Below, in pieces: positions 46,752 through 57,329 of a stretch of DNA of 64,000 nt. The notes under the pieces were generated by a model. That model saw nothing but the letters and a program-made list of their open reading frames with translations, was not told the DNA's origin and made no database searches. This DNA is from Riptortus pedestris (lineage: Eukaryota; Arthropoda; Insecta; Hemiptera; Alydidae): positions 123,738,501 to 123,802,500 of the forward strand of contig CM032230.1 of assembly GCA_019009955.1 (NCBI GenBank), written 5' to 3'. Numbering within the stretch: position 1 is the first letter of the stretch; the number at the start of each line of letters is the position of its first letter. The position numbers and the translations under genes are program-made.

Positions 46752-47083
46752 TACTACTGACAACTACACTAACAGCAACAGACCTCAACAACATTGTACA
46801 AACAAAAATATTCCAAGACTGGAAAAAACACTGGTTACGTACTGACAACAAACTATTGGAAATAAAACGCAATGTTACAGGATGGTCAAAGAGACAGTAC
46901 GTGGATTCAAGAAGAGACCAAGTCGTGCTCACAAGACTACGTATTGGACATACATACCTAACACATTCTTACATAATGAACCGAAAATAGAAGCCTACTT
47001 GTACTCATTGCAACACTGGACTTACAGAATGCAGATTACAAACTTACTTAAACATTCCACATGACAAACGAACTACTGAATGA
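46752..47083 (+). pseudogene. RNase H C-terminal region of a jockey/I-type ORF2
   Basis: One frame runs through TDLNNIVQTKIFQDWKKHW, DNKLLEIKRNVTGW, then the hallmark RRDQVVLTRLRIGHTYLTHS. It meets one in-frame TAG just after the MNRK that follows and continues as PTCTHCNTGLTECRLQTYLN, the usual Cys/His tail, to TGA at 47081-47083. After a one-base shift the expected ending (LLNEGSSHIATIDIFKN) is still readable. So there is one nonsense change and one late frameshift in an otherwise well-kept C-terminus. Confidence 0.85.
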
Positions 47084-47440
47084 GGGTAGCTCACATATTG
47101 CCACGATTGACATATTTAAAAACAATTGGGCAGTTTGAGAATATTTAATTCCATATTTTAAAATTTTTTAATGTGTGTGCCTATGAGTGTGTTTAAATTT
47201 GAATAATGCCTGTTTTTATGAATAGTTTTTGCTTCAAAGTCACCAAGTATTGTTTTTAGCTCTATGTTGTGTTTCTTGTTTCTTTTGTGTTCCGTTCCTT
47301 TAGTTTTGTCTGTTATATTATTTCGTGTTCCGTGTTTTGTTATATTGTTTACTTGTTTTTTGTTTTGTTTTTCCCACATTTTTAAGAAGGGCCAAGTCGC
47401 CATAGTTGAGGAGCTCTACATAATAAATAAATAAATATTA
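46752..47440 (+). mobile_element. 5'-truncated non-LTR retrotransposon, 3' end
   Basis: C-terminal ORF2 coding (to 47083, with a frameshifted continuation to about 47135), a ~300-base 3' UTR with 'gccaagtcgccatagttgag', and an ATAAATAAATAAATA tail at about 47422-47440. Same class as the fragment at 30.9-31.4 kb, but a different family by sequence. Confidence 0.75.
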
Positions 47441-47493
47441 ATTGGTTTTATTTTTTTTTTCTCTTTTATTTTTGTACCTGTCTAATAATAATA

Positions 47494-47703
47494 CGGGGTG
47501 TACAGAAAGTTCTAAGCCTGGTGTACTTATGATACCTCAGCTGTCAAGGTTGTTTTGGAAGGTTTTGACAACAATTTTTTTTTTGACCGGGTTACAGATG
47601 TTGGAAAAAGCGGTGGAATAAGTGCGTTGCTGTTGAGGGGGACTATATCGAAAAATAAAAATATGTAAGTTGAAATCAGGGTTAGAACTTTCTCTACACC
47701 CGG
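47494..47703 (+). mobile_element. Mariner-derived MITE
   Basis: TA-flanked (47492-47493 and 47704-47705). Ends CGGGGTGTACAGAAAGTTCT and (reverse-complemented) CCGGGTGTAGAGAAAGTTCT. Just before the right end, 47586-47658 encodes RWNKCVAVEGDYIEK and a stop, the well-known C-terminus of mariner transposases, so this is a 210-bp deletion derivative of a full mariner. Confidence 0.85.
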
Positions 47704-47709
47704 TAAAAG

Positions 47710-48256
47710 TCCGTCACGCAGGGGCTGCGTAAACTAAGCAGATTTCCCACGTGATGTTTTACAATAGAGAAATTTCACGAGAGCCGAGCAGTTAATGAAA
47801 CGGCCGAACTAGTTTTCGGCGGGAAAGACACTTCGTCCGTTAGCCACCCAGATTTAATAAAAATGCAAATATCTCTGTTAATATTCAGGGTAGAGAATAA
47901 ATGTATATAACAATATTTATAGTCAATTTAATTTGTAATAAGATTGGTTCTGTACAACTTTTCGATCCGCCGAATAGTAACGGAGATATTTCGAATTTTC
48001 GAAAATCCTCCCCTTTAAAACCCCCCCTCCACGTGGTCCGATTTCAGCCGTTAACGAACTTGATCTGTCTTTTTACATTAAACGGTTAAATATCGAGTTT
48101 CGTAACGAATATATATATGTATATATATACAGTTTTGAACGGACCTCATTTTCGTCAATTACTAGGTAGGATCGATGGACAATTGAAGAAAAATTTCGAA
48201 AATTCCGTCATGAGTACAACCTCAATAGCTGATTTCCCTTAAGGGAAATCTGCTAA
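47710..48256 (+). mobile_element. HINE with contracted (TA)n
   Basis: TCCGTCACGCAGGGGCTGCG begins four bases after the mariner MITE. Only a few TA units remain at 48111-48129. Perfect 3' hairpin and TGCTAA ending 48256. Confidence 0.85.
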
Positions 48257-48697
48257 AAGTACAATAGGCTGTAGTATCCAACGGTATCACACCTAATTTA
48301 TTATTCTTATCGTATCGCGAGATGAAAAATAATTTCACTAATTACTGCTTTGTAATTTAGAACTATATATATGTAATTTATCTAGAATAATTATTAAATT
48401 GCATGTCGTACGATGTATGTAAAGGTCACATATATTTTCATAATTGAATCGAAATTCATTAAATAATTCCGATGAGTAGTTCTTGGAAATGCTCACAAGT
48501 TCATATAAAACAGTAATGCAGTCATAGTAATTACATTATTATCTTCTATCTTTCTCGCTATATAGTGCTTTTATATCCAATTTATGTTTATCACTGCTGA
48601 GTGTAATTAAATGATTATCATGAACTCCGCGAGCTTCTAATTAGGATAGGAGTAAAAATATATCACTTTTAATAATTAAAATATGGTACTTATTTTA
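48257..48697. other. Unassigned AT-rich stretch
   Basis: No recognised element or frame. Confidence 0.45.
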
Positions 48698-48801
48698 GTA
48701 GATTTCTTTAAATGGAAATTAGCTATTGAGGTTGCATCCCAGGAAACGATTTTTCTAGATTTTTTTCATATGTTAAAAACGAAAATTAGGCCTTCAAATC
48801 A

Positions 48802-48837
<36 letters not shown>

Positions 48838-48841
<4 letters not shown>

Positions 48842-49451
48842 GCGAAAATTAACACGTGAAACATTTCCTAAAGGAGAGGGATTCGTACGTTTGATCTAAT
48901 TAGGGCCGATCTATTTAGGGCGGCCCGCAGAATATAATTATAGCTGCCCATCTTCCAGGAACTTCTGGACCTTTCTCGAACTGGCCCTTTCTAAGCCTAG
49001 GCACTCCTACAGGTATATATAAGGGGCTCTCACAGTACCCCACAGTTCAGTTGACGCTCGACGGTCTTCCAGGGATGTTCAGCGCTACAGTGCGACTTAG
49101 TGCAGTGCGGTAAAGTGTTGTGCCGTGAAGAAAAGTGTTGTGCCGTGACTGTAGGTAAATGTTTAGTGCCGTGTTTAAGACAGTGCAGTGCCGCGAAGAA
49201 AAGAACAGTGCAGTGCCGTCTTTTTTGTCAATTTCAGTGACCGTGAGTGAATTATTGGACTGTGTAACCTGAAGAACAGTGACTCTATCAGAGTAATACT
49301 GTGAGTAGTAATAATTAACCAAGAGTATTGTGCATTTTGAAATAAATTGTGCAGTAAAAAAAAACTGTGAAACTTGTGTGTGTTTAATTTTGCAATTCAG
49401 AAGAATTCTTATTAACAACGTTTATTACTGGTTTTGTAATAAAACGTAACA
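48838..49451 (+). mobile_element. Solo LTR (gypsy-like)
   Basis: A 614-base unit with imperfect inverted tips AGTTGCG and CGTAACA, a complete core promoter, transcribed-strand polyadenylation signals (aataaa at about 49341 and 49438), and (TA)n on both sides where a 4-5-base target duplication would be invisible. No primer-binding site or gag/pol follows, so it is the product of LTR-LTR recombination. TATA-type targets are known for some insect gypsy-group elements; that match is inference. Confidence 0.6.
49013..49052 (+). promoter_or_regulatory. LTR core promoter: TATA box and arthropod initiator
   Basis: TATATATAAGGGGC at about 49014 is followed about 30 bases later by TCAGTT (49047-49052), the arthropod initiator. 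Upstream, CTTTCTCGAACT (near 48971-48982) has the TTCnnGAA spacing of a heat-shock element unit. This would drive transcription from the U3/R border of the LTR. Confidence 0.6.
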
Positions 49452-49463
49452 ATATATATATAG

Positions 49464-49513
<50 letters not shown>

Positions 49514-49586
49514 GATAATGGTCTGGCGATCACAATTTTTGTTTGATCCTTGCCGAACCCATTATTTAAACCAGCAATAAGACCCT

Positions 49587-49790
49587 ATTAAAATAGTAAC
49601 TTCTAAATTTTAATGAGTGGGACTTCTAAATTATAGTGGTATGGACCTCTAAATTTTAGTGAGTAAGATTTCTCTATATTAGTGAGTGCAACTTAAGTTA
49701 GTGAGTCTTCTAAATTTTAGTGAGTAGAATTCTAAATTATAGTGATTGAAACATCTAAATTTTAGCTAGTGCGACTTCTAGCTTAGTGGG
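49587..49790. repeat. Degenerate ~23-27-bp tandem repeat
   Basis: About eight imperfect units of the type 'acttctaaattttagtgagt'. Unrelated to the 28-bp array at 51.5 kb. Confidence 0.7.
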
Positions 49791-49804
49791 GAGGGGGACT
49801 CTCT

Positions 49805-49921
49805 TAATGGAACTCAGCTATTGATATCGTACTAATGACGTGATTTTCGAAATTTTCTTCAAATGTCCATCGATCCTGCCTAAGCAATGACAAGAATGAG
49901 GTCCGTTCTAAACTGTATATC

Positions 49922-49964
<43 letters not shown>

Positions 49965-50234
49965 GTAACCTCTGTCTGTGCATTGATTTTTTTCGCGAAA
50001 ATTCACGAAAACCTTTCGTTGCACATGTCATAGACAGCATAACTGCATTTTGTTTCTTTCGTCTCTGTTTGTTTGTTTAATAAACGGCTGAACCGAAGTT
50101 TATGAAACTTGGTATGTATATTACTACCAACCCAACTTAGACTTTAGGCTACGTTAATATTCTCTGAAACGGGCAGGAGTGGGGGCTATAAGGGAGGCCT
50201 GAAATTAGAAATAGTGATATTTCGTTTCCGTCAA

Positions 50235-50301
<67 letters not shown>

Positions 50302-50510
50302 TTTTATCGATCTGGCGATCGCAATTATTGTTTAATCGTTATCAAACTCGACATTTAATCGTTTTATGTGAAAAGAAAGATTATGTTCGTAGTTCGTGGC
50401 TGAAATCGGACCAGGTGAAGGGAGGGTTTAAAGGGAAGGAATTTGAATATTCGAATTATCTTCGTTATTATACGTTGAATCTAAAAGTGTATAGATACAA
50501 TCTCATTGCA
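49805..50510 (-). mobile_element. HINE, reverse, with Helitron in its (TA)n
   Basis: Left: 'gaactcagctattgatatcg', 'tccatcgatcctgcc' and 'gaggtccgttctaaactg', into (TA)n. After a Helitron piece (to 50228) comes a second (TA)n (50237-50297), and then the reverse middle ('gcgatcgcaattattgttta', 'ggctgaaatcggacc'). No 5' terminus. Confidence 0.65.
49940..50228 (+). mobile_element. Helitron 5' fragment
   Basis: 'aaaattgtaacctctgtctg' through 'aggagtgggggctataaggg' to 'atatttcgtttcc'. A deletion has removed the TTTG-rich stretch. The 3' end is missing. Confidence 0.75.
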
Positions 50511-50565
50511 AAATCACCAAATGTTTAAATACCGAGTCAAACAAATAGCGTCCACCAGTGTGGAG

Positions 50566-50629
<64 letters not shown>

Positions 50630-50630
<1 letters not shown>

Positions 50631-51033
50631 GTACCACCCAGAGTGGGAAATATATGAGGAAGCTGGTTGTACTTCAACAGATGGGTCCATTAGGGGAGCC
50701 AGTATTGTTGGAATTTTCAAGAAAAGAAAGGAGATGCTATAGTTATTGATCCAACTGTTCGAATCGAAAAAAAAAGTAAAATACAAGCAGAAGAAGTAGA
50801 TTTAGAAAAAAATAAGCATCTACACCCAATGCTGTCCATATTTTAAAGAAAAGTACAATATAGAAAATGGGACAGTTAAAGGGTGACTGTTTAGATCAAG
50901 AGGAGTTATGCCCTAGTCAACTGGCAGAATATCTTCAAGACCTTAACATAAATGCTGTAGAAATAAGAAAAATGTCAACCAATATACTAAAAGGGTCCAT
51001 CAGAATTGTAAATTTCCATTTATACCATGATGA
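50630..51033 (+). pseudogene. Non-LTR element C-terminal (REL-endonuclease-like) fossil
   Basis: Blocks in shifting frames: CTSTDGSIRGASIVGIFKKR, then AIVIDPTVRIEKKSKIQAEE with VDLEKNKH, then PYFKEKYNIENGTVKG, then LFRSRGVMP with a stop, and finally INAVEIRKMSTNILKGSIRI. This order resembles the C-terminal part of insect R2/R4-type elements, where a PD-(D/E)XK-like endonuclease (here D in TSTDGSIR and D in VIDPTVR) nicks the target. The assignment is from memory of the family pattern and less certain than for the other fossils. At least three frame changes make it inactive. It begins right after a (TA)n (50570-50620). Confidence 0.5.
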
Positions 51034-51046
51034 AGTTTAACTTAAC

Positions 51047-51049
<3 letters not shown>

Positions 51050-51077
<28 letters not shown>

Positions 51078-51185
51078 CTATATATATATATATATATATA
51101 GTTTTGAACGTACCTCATTTCCGTCTTTTCCTGTGAATGATCGATGGCCATTTCGGCACGCACATAACCTCAATAGCTCAATTAG
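51050..51185 (+). mobile_element. HINE 3' half
   Basis: (TA)n to about 51100, then 'gttttgaacgtacctcattt' and 'acctcaatagctcaatta', with the hairpin decayed. Confidence 0.6.
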
Positions 51186-51189
51186 TTGA

Positions 51190-51548
51190 AATCAGGAAAA
51201 AAAAAATAATAGCACTACAAGGAGGATATGGAGCAGTTCAGGCTTTGGCAATGGCCAAGCGGTCCACCCGGTAGACCGTTAAGACATTTTTCAAACATAG
51301 TGACATTGAATAGTTGAATCTACTAAAACGTAAAACAGTGTATTGTTACTTCATGACTGGCAATGTCATTCGCCATTGCTTAATAAATAAACATAATAAA
51401 TTATTAGAATATTAATTAATTATTGTAGACATAGAATCGTCCTAACAAATCTGTAAAAAAAACTTAACTATACCATTTTTCCACATCGATAATCTGATTT
51501 ATTTATTCATGGACACCACATCGAAGGTGATTAGCCCTTTGAAAAGTA
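51190..51548. other. Unassigned stretch
   Basis: 'attcatggacaccacatcga' and neighbours show no family signature; it leads directly into the minisatellite. Confidence 0.4.
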
Positions 51549-54500
51549 ACAACAAGTAACAATAAAAAAAGTACCTTAAGAATAAGTTATAATAACAAAT
51601 ACCTTAACAATAAGTAACAATAGCAAATACCTTAACAACAAGTAACAATAGCAATACCTCAACACAAGTAACAATAACAAATACCTTAACAGCAAGTAAC
51701 AATAACAAATATCTGAACAACAAGTAATAATAGAAAATACCTCAACAGAAAGTAACAATAACAAATACCTTAACAACAAGTAACAATAGCAAATACCTTA
51801 ACAAAAAGTAACAATAGCAAATACCTCAACAACAAGTAACAATAACAAATGGCCTTAACAACAAGTAACAATAGACAATACCTTAACAACAAGTAACAAT
51901 AGCAAATACCTCAAGAACAGGTAACAATAGCAAATACCTCAACAACAAGTAACAATAGCAAATACCTCAACAACATGTAACAATAGTAAATACCTTAACA
52001 ACAAGTAACAATAGCAAATACCTTAAACAATAAGTAACAATAACAAATACCTCAACAACAAGTAACAATAGCAAATACCTAAACAGCAAGTAACAATAGC
52101 AAATACCTCAACAGCAAGTAACCATAACAAATACCTCAACAGCAAGTAACAATAGCAAATACCTCAACAGCACGGAACAATAGCAAATACCTCAACAACA
52201 AGTAACAATAACAAATGCCTTAACAATAAGAAACAATAGCAAATACCTTAACAACAAGTAACAATAGCAAATACCTCAACAACAAGTAACAATAGCAAAT
52301 ACCTTAACAACAAGTAACAATAACAAATACCTTAACAAAAAGTAACAATAGCAAATACCTTAACAACAAGTAACAATAGCAAATACCTTAACAACAAGTA
52401 ACAATAGCAAATACCTTAACAACAAGTAACAATAGCAAATACCTTAACAGCAAGTAACAATAGCAAATACCTCAACAGCAAGTAACAATAACAAATACCT
52501 CAACAGCAAGTAACAATAGCAAATACCTCAACAACAAGTAACAATAGCAAATACCTCAACAACAAGTAACAATAACAAATACCTCAACAGCAAATAACAA
52601 TAGCAAATACCTCAACAACAAGTAACAATAGCAAATACCTCAACAACAAGTGACAATAACAAATACCTTAACAACAAGTAACAATAACAAATACCTTAAT
52701 AACAATTAACAATAACAAATACCTTAACAACAAGTAAAAATAGCTAATACCTTAACAACAAGTAACAATAGCAAGTACCTCAACAACAAGTATCAATAAC
52801 AAATACCTTAACAGCAAGTAACAATAGCAAATACCTTAACAGCAAGTAACAATAGCAAATACCTCAACAGCAAGTAACAATAACAAATACCTCAACAGCA
52901 AGTAACAATAGCAAATACCTCAACAGCAAGTAACAATAGCAAATACCTCAACAACAAGTAACAATAGCAAATACCTCAACAACAAGTAACAATAGCAAAT
53001 ACCTCAACAACAAGTAACAATAGCAAATACATTAACAACAACTAACAATAACAAATACCTCAACAGCAATTAACAATAACAAATACCTTAACAACAAGTA
53101 AAAATAGCAAATACCTTAACAACAAGTAACAATCGCAAGTACCTCAACAACAAGTAACAATAACAAATACCTTAACAGCAAGTAACAATAGCAAATACCT
53201 CAACAGCAAGTAACAATAACAAATACCTCAACAGCAAGTAACAATAGCAAATACCTCAACAGCAAGTAACAATAGCAAATACCTCAACAGCAAGTAACAA
53301 TAGCAAATACCTCAACAACAAGTAACAATAGCAAATACATTAACAACAACTAACAATAACAAATACCTCAACAGCAATTAACAATAACAAATACCTTAAC
53401 AACAAGTAACAATAGCAAATACCTTAACAACAAGTAACAATAGCAAGTACCTTAACAACAAGTAACAATAGCAAGTACCTTAACAACATGTAAAAATAGC
53501 AAATACCTTAACAACAAGTAACAATAGCAAGTACCTTAAACAACAAGTAACAATAGCAAATACCTTAACAACAAGTAACAATAGCAAGTACCTCAACAAC
53601 AAGTAACAATAGCAAATACCTCAACAACAAGTAACAATAGCAAGTACCTCAACAACAAGTAACAATAACAAATACCTTAACAACAAGTAACAATAGCAAG
53701 TACCTTAACAACAAGTAACAATAACAAATACTTTAACAACAAGTAACAATTACAAATACTTTAACAACAAGTAACAATTACAAATACCTTAACAACAAGT
53801 AACAATAACAAATACCTTAACAACAAGTAACAATAGCAAATACCTCAACAACAAGTAACAATAGCAAATACCTCAACAACAAGTAACAATAACAAATACC
53901 TCAACAGCAAATAACAATAGCAAATACCTCAACAACAAGTAACAATAGCAAATACCTCAACAGCAAGTAACAATAGCAAATACCTCAACAGCAAGTAACA
54001 ATAGCAAATACCTTAACAACAAGTAACAATAGCAAATACCTTAACAGCAAGTAACAATAACAAATACCTTAACAACAAGTAACAATTACAAATACCTTAA
54101 CAACAAGAAACAATAACAAATACCTTAAAACCAAGCAACAATAGAAAATACCTAAACAGCAAGTAACACTATCAAATACCTTAACAACAAGTAATAATAG
54201 CAAATGCCTTAACAACAAGTAACAATAGTAAATACCTTAAGAACAAGTAACAATAGCAAAATACCTCAACAACAAGTAACAATAGTAAATACCTTAACAG
54301 CAAGTAACAATAACAAATATCTTAACAACAAGTAACAATAGCAAATACCTTAACAACAAGTAACAATAGCAAATACCTCAACAACAAGTAACAATAACAA
54401 ATACCTTAAACAACAAGTAACAATAACAATACCTTAACAACAAGCAACAATAGAAAATACCTCAACAGCAAGTAACAATAACAAAATACCTTAACAACAA

Positions 54501-54783
54501 GTAAAAATAGCAAATACCTTAACAACAAGTAACAATAGCAAATACCTTAACAACAAGTAACAATAGCAAAACACCTCAACAACAAGTAACAATAGTAAAT
54601 ACCTTAACAGCAAGTAACAATAACAAATATCTTAACAACAAGTAACAATAGAAAAATACCTCAAAAGCAAGTAACAATAGCAAGTACCTTAACAACAAGT
54701 AACAATAACAAATACTTTAACAACAAGTAACAATTACAAATACTTTAACAACAAGTAACAATTACAAATACCTTAACAACAAT
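51549..54783. repeat. 28-bp minisatellite array (~115 units)
   Basis: The unit is AAGTAACAATAGCAAATACC followed by TYAACARC, 28 bases in total. Point variants mark subtypes (T/C in the 'accTtaac/accTcaac' step, GCAAAT/ACAAAT, CAACAAC/CAACAGC). Because 28 is not a multiple of three, the frames shift along it and no continuous protein results. It ends at a HINE middle fragment. Confidence 0.97.
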
Positions 54784-54785
54784 TA

Positions 54786-55018
54786 TTGAAAGTATAAATT
54801 TAATTTACAATAAAATTGGTTCTATACAAATTTTCGATCCGACTTCAAACGGGGATATTTCGAATCCCTCTCTAAATCCCCCCCCCCTCCCACTGATCCA
54901 ATTTCAGCCATTAACTTGATCTTTCTTTTTACATAAAACTATTAAATTCCGAGTTTGGTAACGATTAAACCAAAATTGCGACTGCTAGAGCGTTTACAGA
55001 CAAATATATCTATATAGA
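54786..55018 (+). mobile_element. HINE middle fragment
   Basis: From 'tataaatttaatttacaata' to 'gagcgtttacagacaaatat'. It lacks both termini and most of the (TA)n, and is joined directly to the minisatellite. Confidence 0.7.
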
Positions 55019-55394
55019 ATAGCGATAGAATCCAACTCAAGGCCACTCAGATCTAGCGGGCATTTCGTCCTGTAGGCCAGCACTGCAGTTTCCGCTATTG
55101 GCCACAGCTTTAGAGTCCCTGCCAGGCCGTGCGGCCGGTTAGTGAACTAAGAAAGCGCGGGAGATACGACTGAACAATTATGTTTAAATATATTTTTATT
55201 TTACAATACATGTTAATCAACCATCTAATCAAATATAATATAAAAAAATAAAATAAAATATTAAAATAAATAAGATAATTACAAAAAAAAATTAATAAAT
55301 GAAATGAGAATAAATAATTAAAAAAGAAAAAAAAAATCAAAGTTAAACTCAACCTATGTTTAATTTATAAGAGTCTATGTAAGGTAAATATATT
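55019..55394. other. Unassigned; possible 3' flank of the retrotransposon fossil
   Basis: A GC-richer piece (55030-55140, 'gccaggccgtgcggccggtt') is followed by very A-rich sequence. On the minus strand it lies downstream of the fossil ORF and might be its 3' UTR or tail. No signature proves this. Confidence 0.3.
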
Positions 55395-55740
55395 GAATTG
55401 TAATTCTCATTCCTCACAATCAACTTTACATTCTAATGTATTTTTGCTACATCCATATCTATACTGTTGATAATTTTATAAGTTCTTTATGATATTTATT
55501 AAATATAATATGAGGTGGTTCTGGCCAATTACCTCCTTTTAAAATTATGTTTGTTATTAAATTTGATCTATTTTGATTAAATGTTTAACAGTCATAGAGT
55601 ATATGTAAAAACGTTTGTGTTGCCTGTGAGTCGCAAGTACATTTGCCATTGTCTTGAATTTTAAATCTTGTTAAATAATGTCCTGCCTGTCCATGTTCCG
55701 TTAGAAATTCTGTGCATTTCTGATGGTGACTCTTAATACT
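55395..55740 (-). pseudogene. Non-LTR retrotransposon ORF2 C-terminus
   Basis: Minus-strand frame reading QKCTEFLTEHGQAGHYLTRF, KIQDNGKCTCDSQATQTFLH and ILYDC, then a stop, then TFNQNRSNLITNIILKGGNW and a terminal FNKYHKELIKL with TAG at 55459-55461. The GHGQ-xxxYLxRF motif and Cys-x-Cys ... His ... Cys pattern are the C-terminal signature of R1/I/jockey-like ORF2 proteins. Upstream minus-strand sequence to about 55990 is too decayed to assign. Confidence 0.75.
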
Positions 55741-56011
55741 CCTGTGGCCTAATCTTTCGTTGTGTGTTGAGGTTCAAAAGTGGTATGTGAAGATATCGTG
55801 TGATGGCGTTGGCAACAGGTGGGCCGATCGACCAGGAGATAGGGTCCTTTGTGGGTTTCTCAAGTGTGGAGTCCTTCCATTTGATTTTAGCGGAAGGTCA
55901 ACGTCCTTCGAAGGACGTAACGTGAATATTTTTGCGTTTGTTCTCTCTCGAATTAGACACGCACACACGCTATCGAGAAAATCACGTTAACACATTTTAG
56001 AATATTCCTAT
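55741..56011. other. Mirror open frames, unassigned
   Basis: Two overlapping frames on opposite strands (about 70 codons each) in a GC-richer patch. Probably the decayed upstream part of the adjacent retrotransposon; no motif supports either. Confidence 0.3.
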
Positions 56012-56417
56012 TAGGGGAAATCATCTATTGAGGTCGTACTCATGACGCGAGTTTTGAAAACTTTCCTCAAATCTCCATCGATCCTACCCAGGAGATGACG
56101 AAAATGAGATCCGTTCAAAACTGGTGTGTGTGTGTGTGTATTTGTCTGTAAACGCTCTAGCGGCCGCAATTTTTGTTTGATCGTTACCAAACTGGATATT
56201 AATACGTTTTATGCAAAACTAAAGATCTAGTTTGTTAATGCCTAGACGGATTTTAGCCATTAACGAACTTGATCTTTCTTTATACATAAATTAATTAAAT
56301 ATAATTATTACATATCGAGTTTGCTGACGATATAGGTAAATTGCGACCGCTAGAGCGTTAACAGACAAATATATATATATACATGTGCCTACACACACAA
56401 ACACACACACACACACA

Positions 56418-56450
<33 letters not shown>

Positions 56451-56466
56451 ATACACACACACTCAT

Positions 56467-56528
<62 letters not shown>

Positions 56529-56570
56529 AAATGGATCTCATTAACCATTAACCGGGCCCACTAAAGGGAA
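56012..56570. mobile_element. Two HINE pieces in inverted orientation
   Basis: 56012-56250 is a reverse 3' half whose microsatellite is (GT)n rather than (TA)n. 56251-56570 is a forward middle with a compound (CA)n(TA)n and a remnant of the 3' end ('aagggaaatacgctaa'). They meet near 56250 at the 'gttaatgcc/agccattaacgaac' block, forming an imperfect palindrome. Confidence 0.65.
56383..56522. repeat. (CA)n(TA)n compound microsatellite
   Basis: An interrupted CA tract with 'actca' and 'tcatac' interruptions, then about 17 TA units. Minus-strand frames rich in Cys-Val are translations of it. Confidence 0.95.
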
Positions 56571-56706
56571 ATACGCTAATACACTTAGCAATCACATAAA
56601 AAATTGTAGAATTATATGATTTTCTGTACTGTACATTGGTATGGTAAGTAGATAGACAAACTTATACAGGTGTGTTTTCTCTTCAAAATGAACGAAATTG
56701 TTTATA

Positions 56707-57328
56707 CACTCAACCGCAAAAAAAAAACCGGACACTTAGATTTAGTCTTATAATTTTGTTAAATACTTAATATATATGTATATTAATCTTTTTAATTAAA
56801 ATAATTGGTTATTCTATAGGTTATTTATATTTATTTAAAATCTGCCAAAAGTGAATAATTTTTATTGATTATTTACAAAAAAATACAAAAGAAGAAAAAA
56901 GAAAAAGATAAATTAACACATTTAAAAAAAAAAATTATTCTTCATTTTTATTACAGTGAATGGTAGACTTCGCTACCCCAAGCGTTTCGGCAATGTAACG
57001 TAAGCTCCGGCCTTCCATCTAAGTTTGAAAGACCCATTATTCTGGACCGAAATAAAAATAAAACATTAATTAAAGAAAATGCTTGGTTAATAATTAAAGA
57101 TTTTTAAATATGCGAAAAACTACCTACAGTTTAGAATAGATCAACTTCACGACAAATAAATCTAATCTGAGTTTTATCTAATTGTTTACTAATCCTGAAG
57201 GGATTATTTCAATGGACTTAGACTCTAAATTTTCTGTAATAACTAGAATACCCACATAAAGAAAATTGCTGAAAATTAGCTTTTAATAAGACAAAAATGA
57301 AGTGCCCGGTTTTTTTTGCGGTTGAGTG
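56707..57328 (-). mobile_element. Tc1-like non-autonomous transposon
   Basis: Ends CACTCAACCGC-A(n)-CCGG at left and its complement at right (GCGGTTGAGTG ending 57328), each flanked by TA, as in Tc1/mariner. On the minus strand near 56955-57035, LDGRSLRYIAETLGVAKSTI can be read with one frame change. This is the second helix-turn-helix of a Tc1-type DNA-binding domain. The DDE core is deleted; 622 bp in total. Confidence 0.8.
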
Positions 57329-57329
57329 T

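Larger units (their letters stand above)
48698..49578 (-). mobile_element. Old HINE, reverse, with LTR inserted in its (TA)n
   Basis: Decayed reverse 3' end ('agtagatttctttaaatgga', 'gctattgaggttgca'), (TA)n at 48806-48837, then the LTR, more (TA)n at 49453-49511, and the reverse middle block 'gcgatcacaatttttgtttg'. The 5' part is absent. Confidence 0.65.

Noticed and set aside
47158..47403. 81-codon minus frame
   Set aside because: Antisense to the T-rich 3' UTR of the retrotransposon at 46.8-47.4 kb.
49047..49418. 123-codon minus frame
   Set aside because: Antisense shadow of the solo LTR; no domain features.
51576..51779. Leu/Tyr/Cys-rich frame in the 28-bp array
   Set aside because: Tandem repeat translation; the unit is not a multiple of three and frames break within a few units.
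51549..54783. CRISPR array
   Set aside because: The 28-base units are contiguous without unique spacers, and the surroundings are eukaryotic transposons.
56291..56548. Cys-Val-rich 85-codon minus frame
   Set aside because: Encoded by (CA)n and (TA)n.
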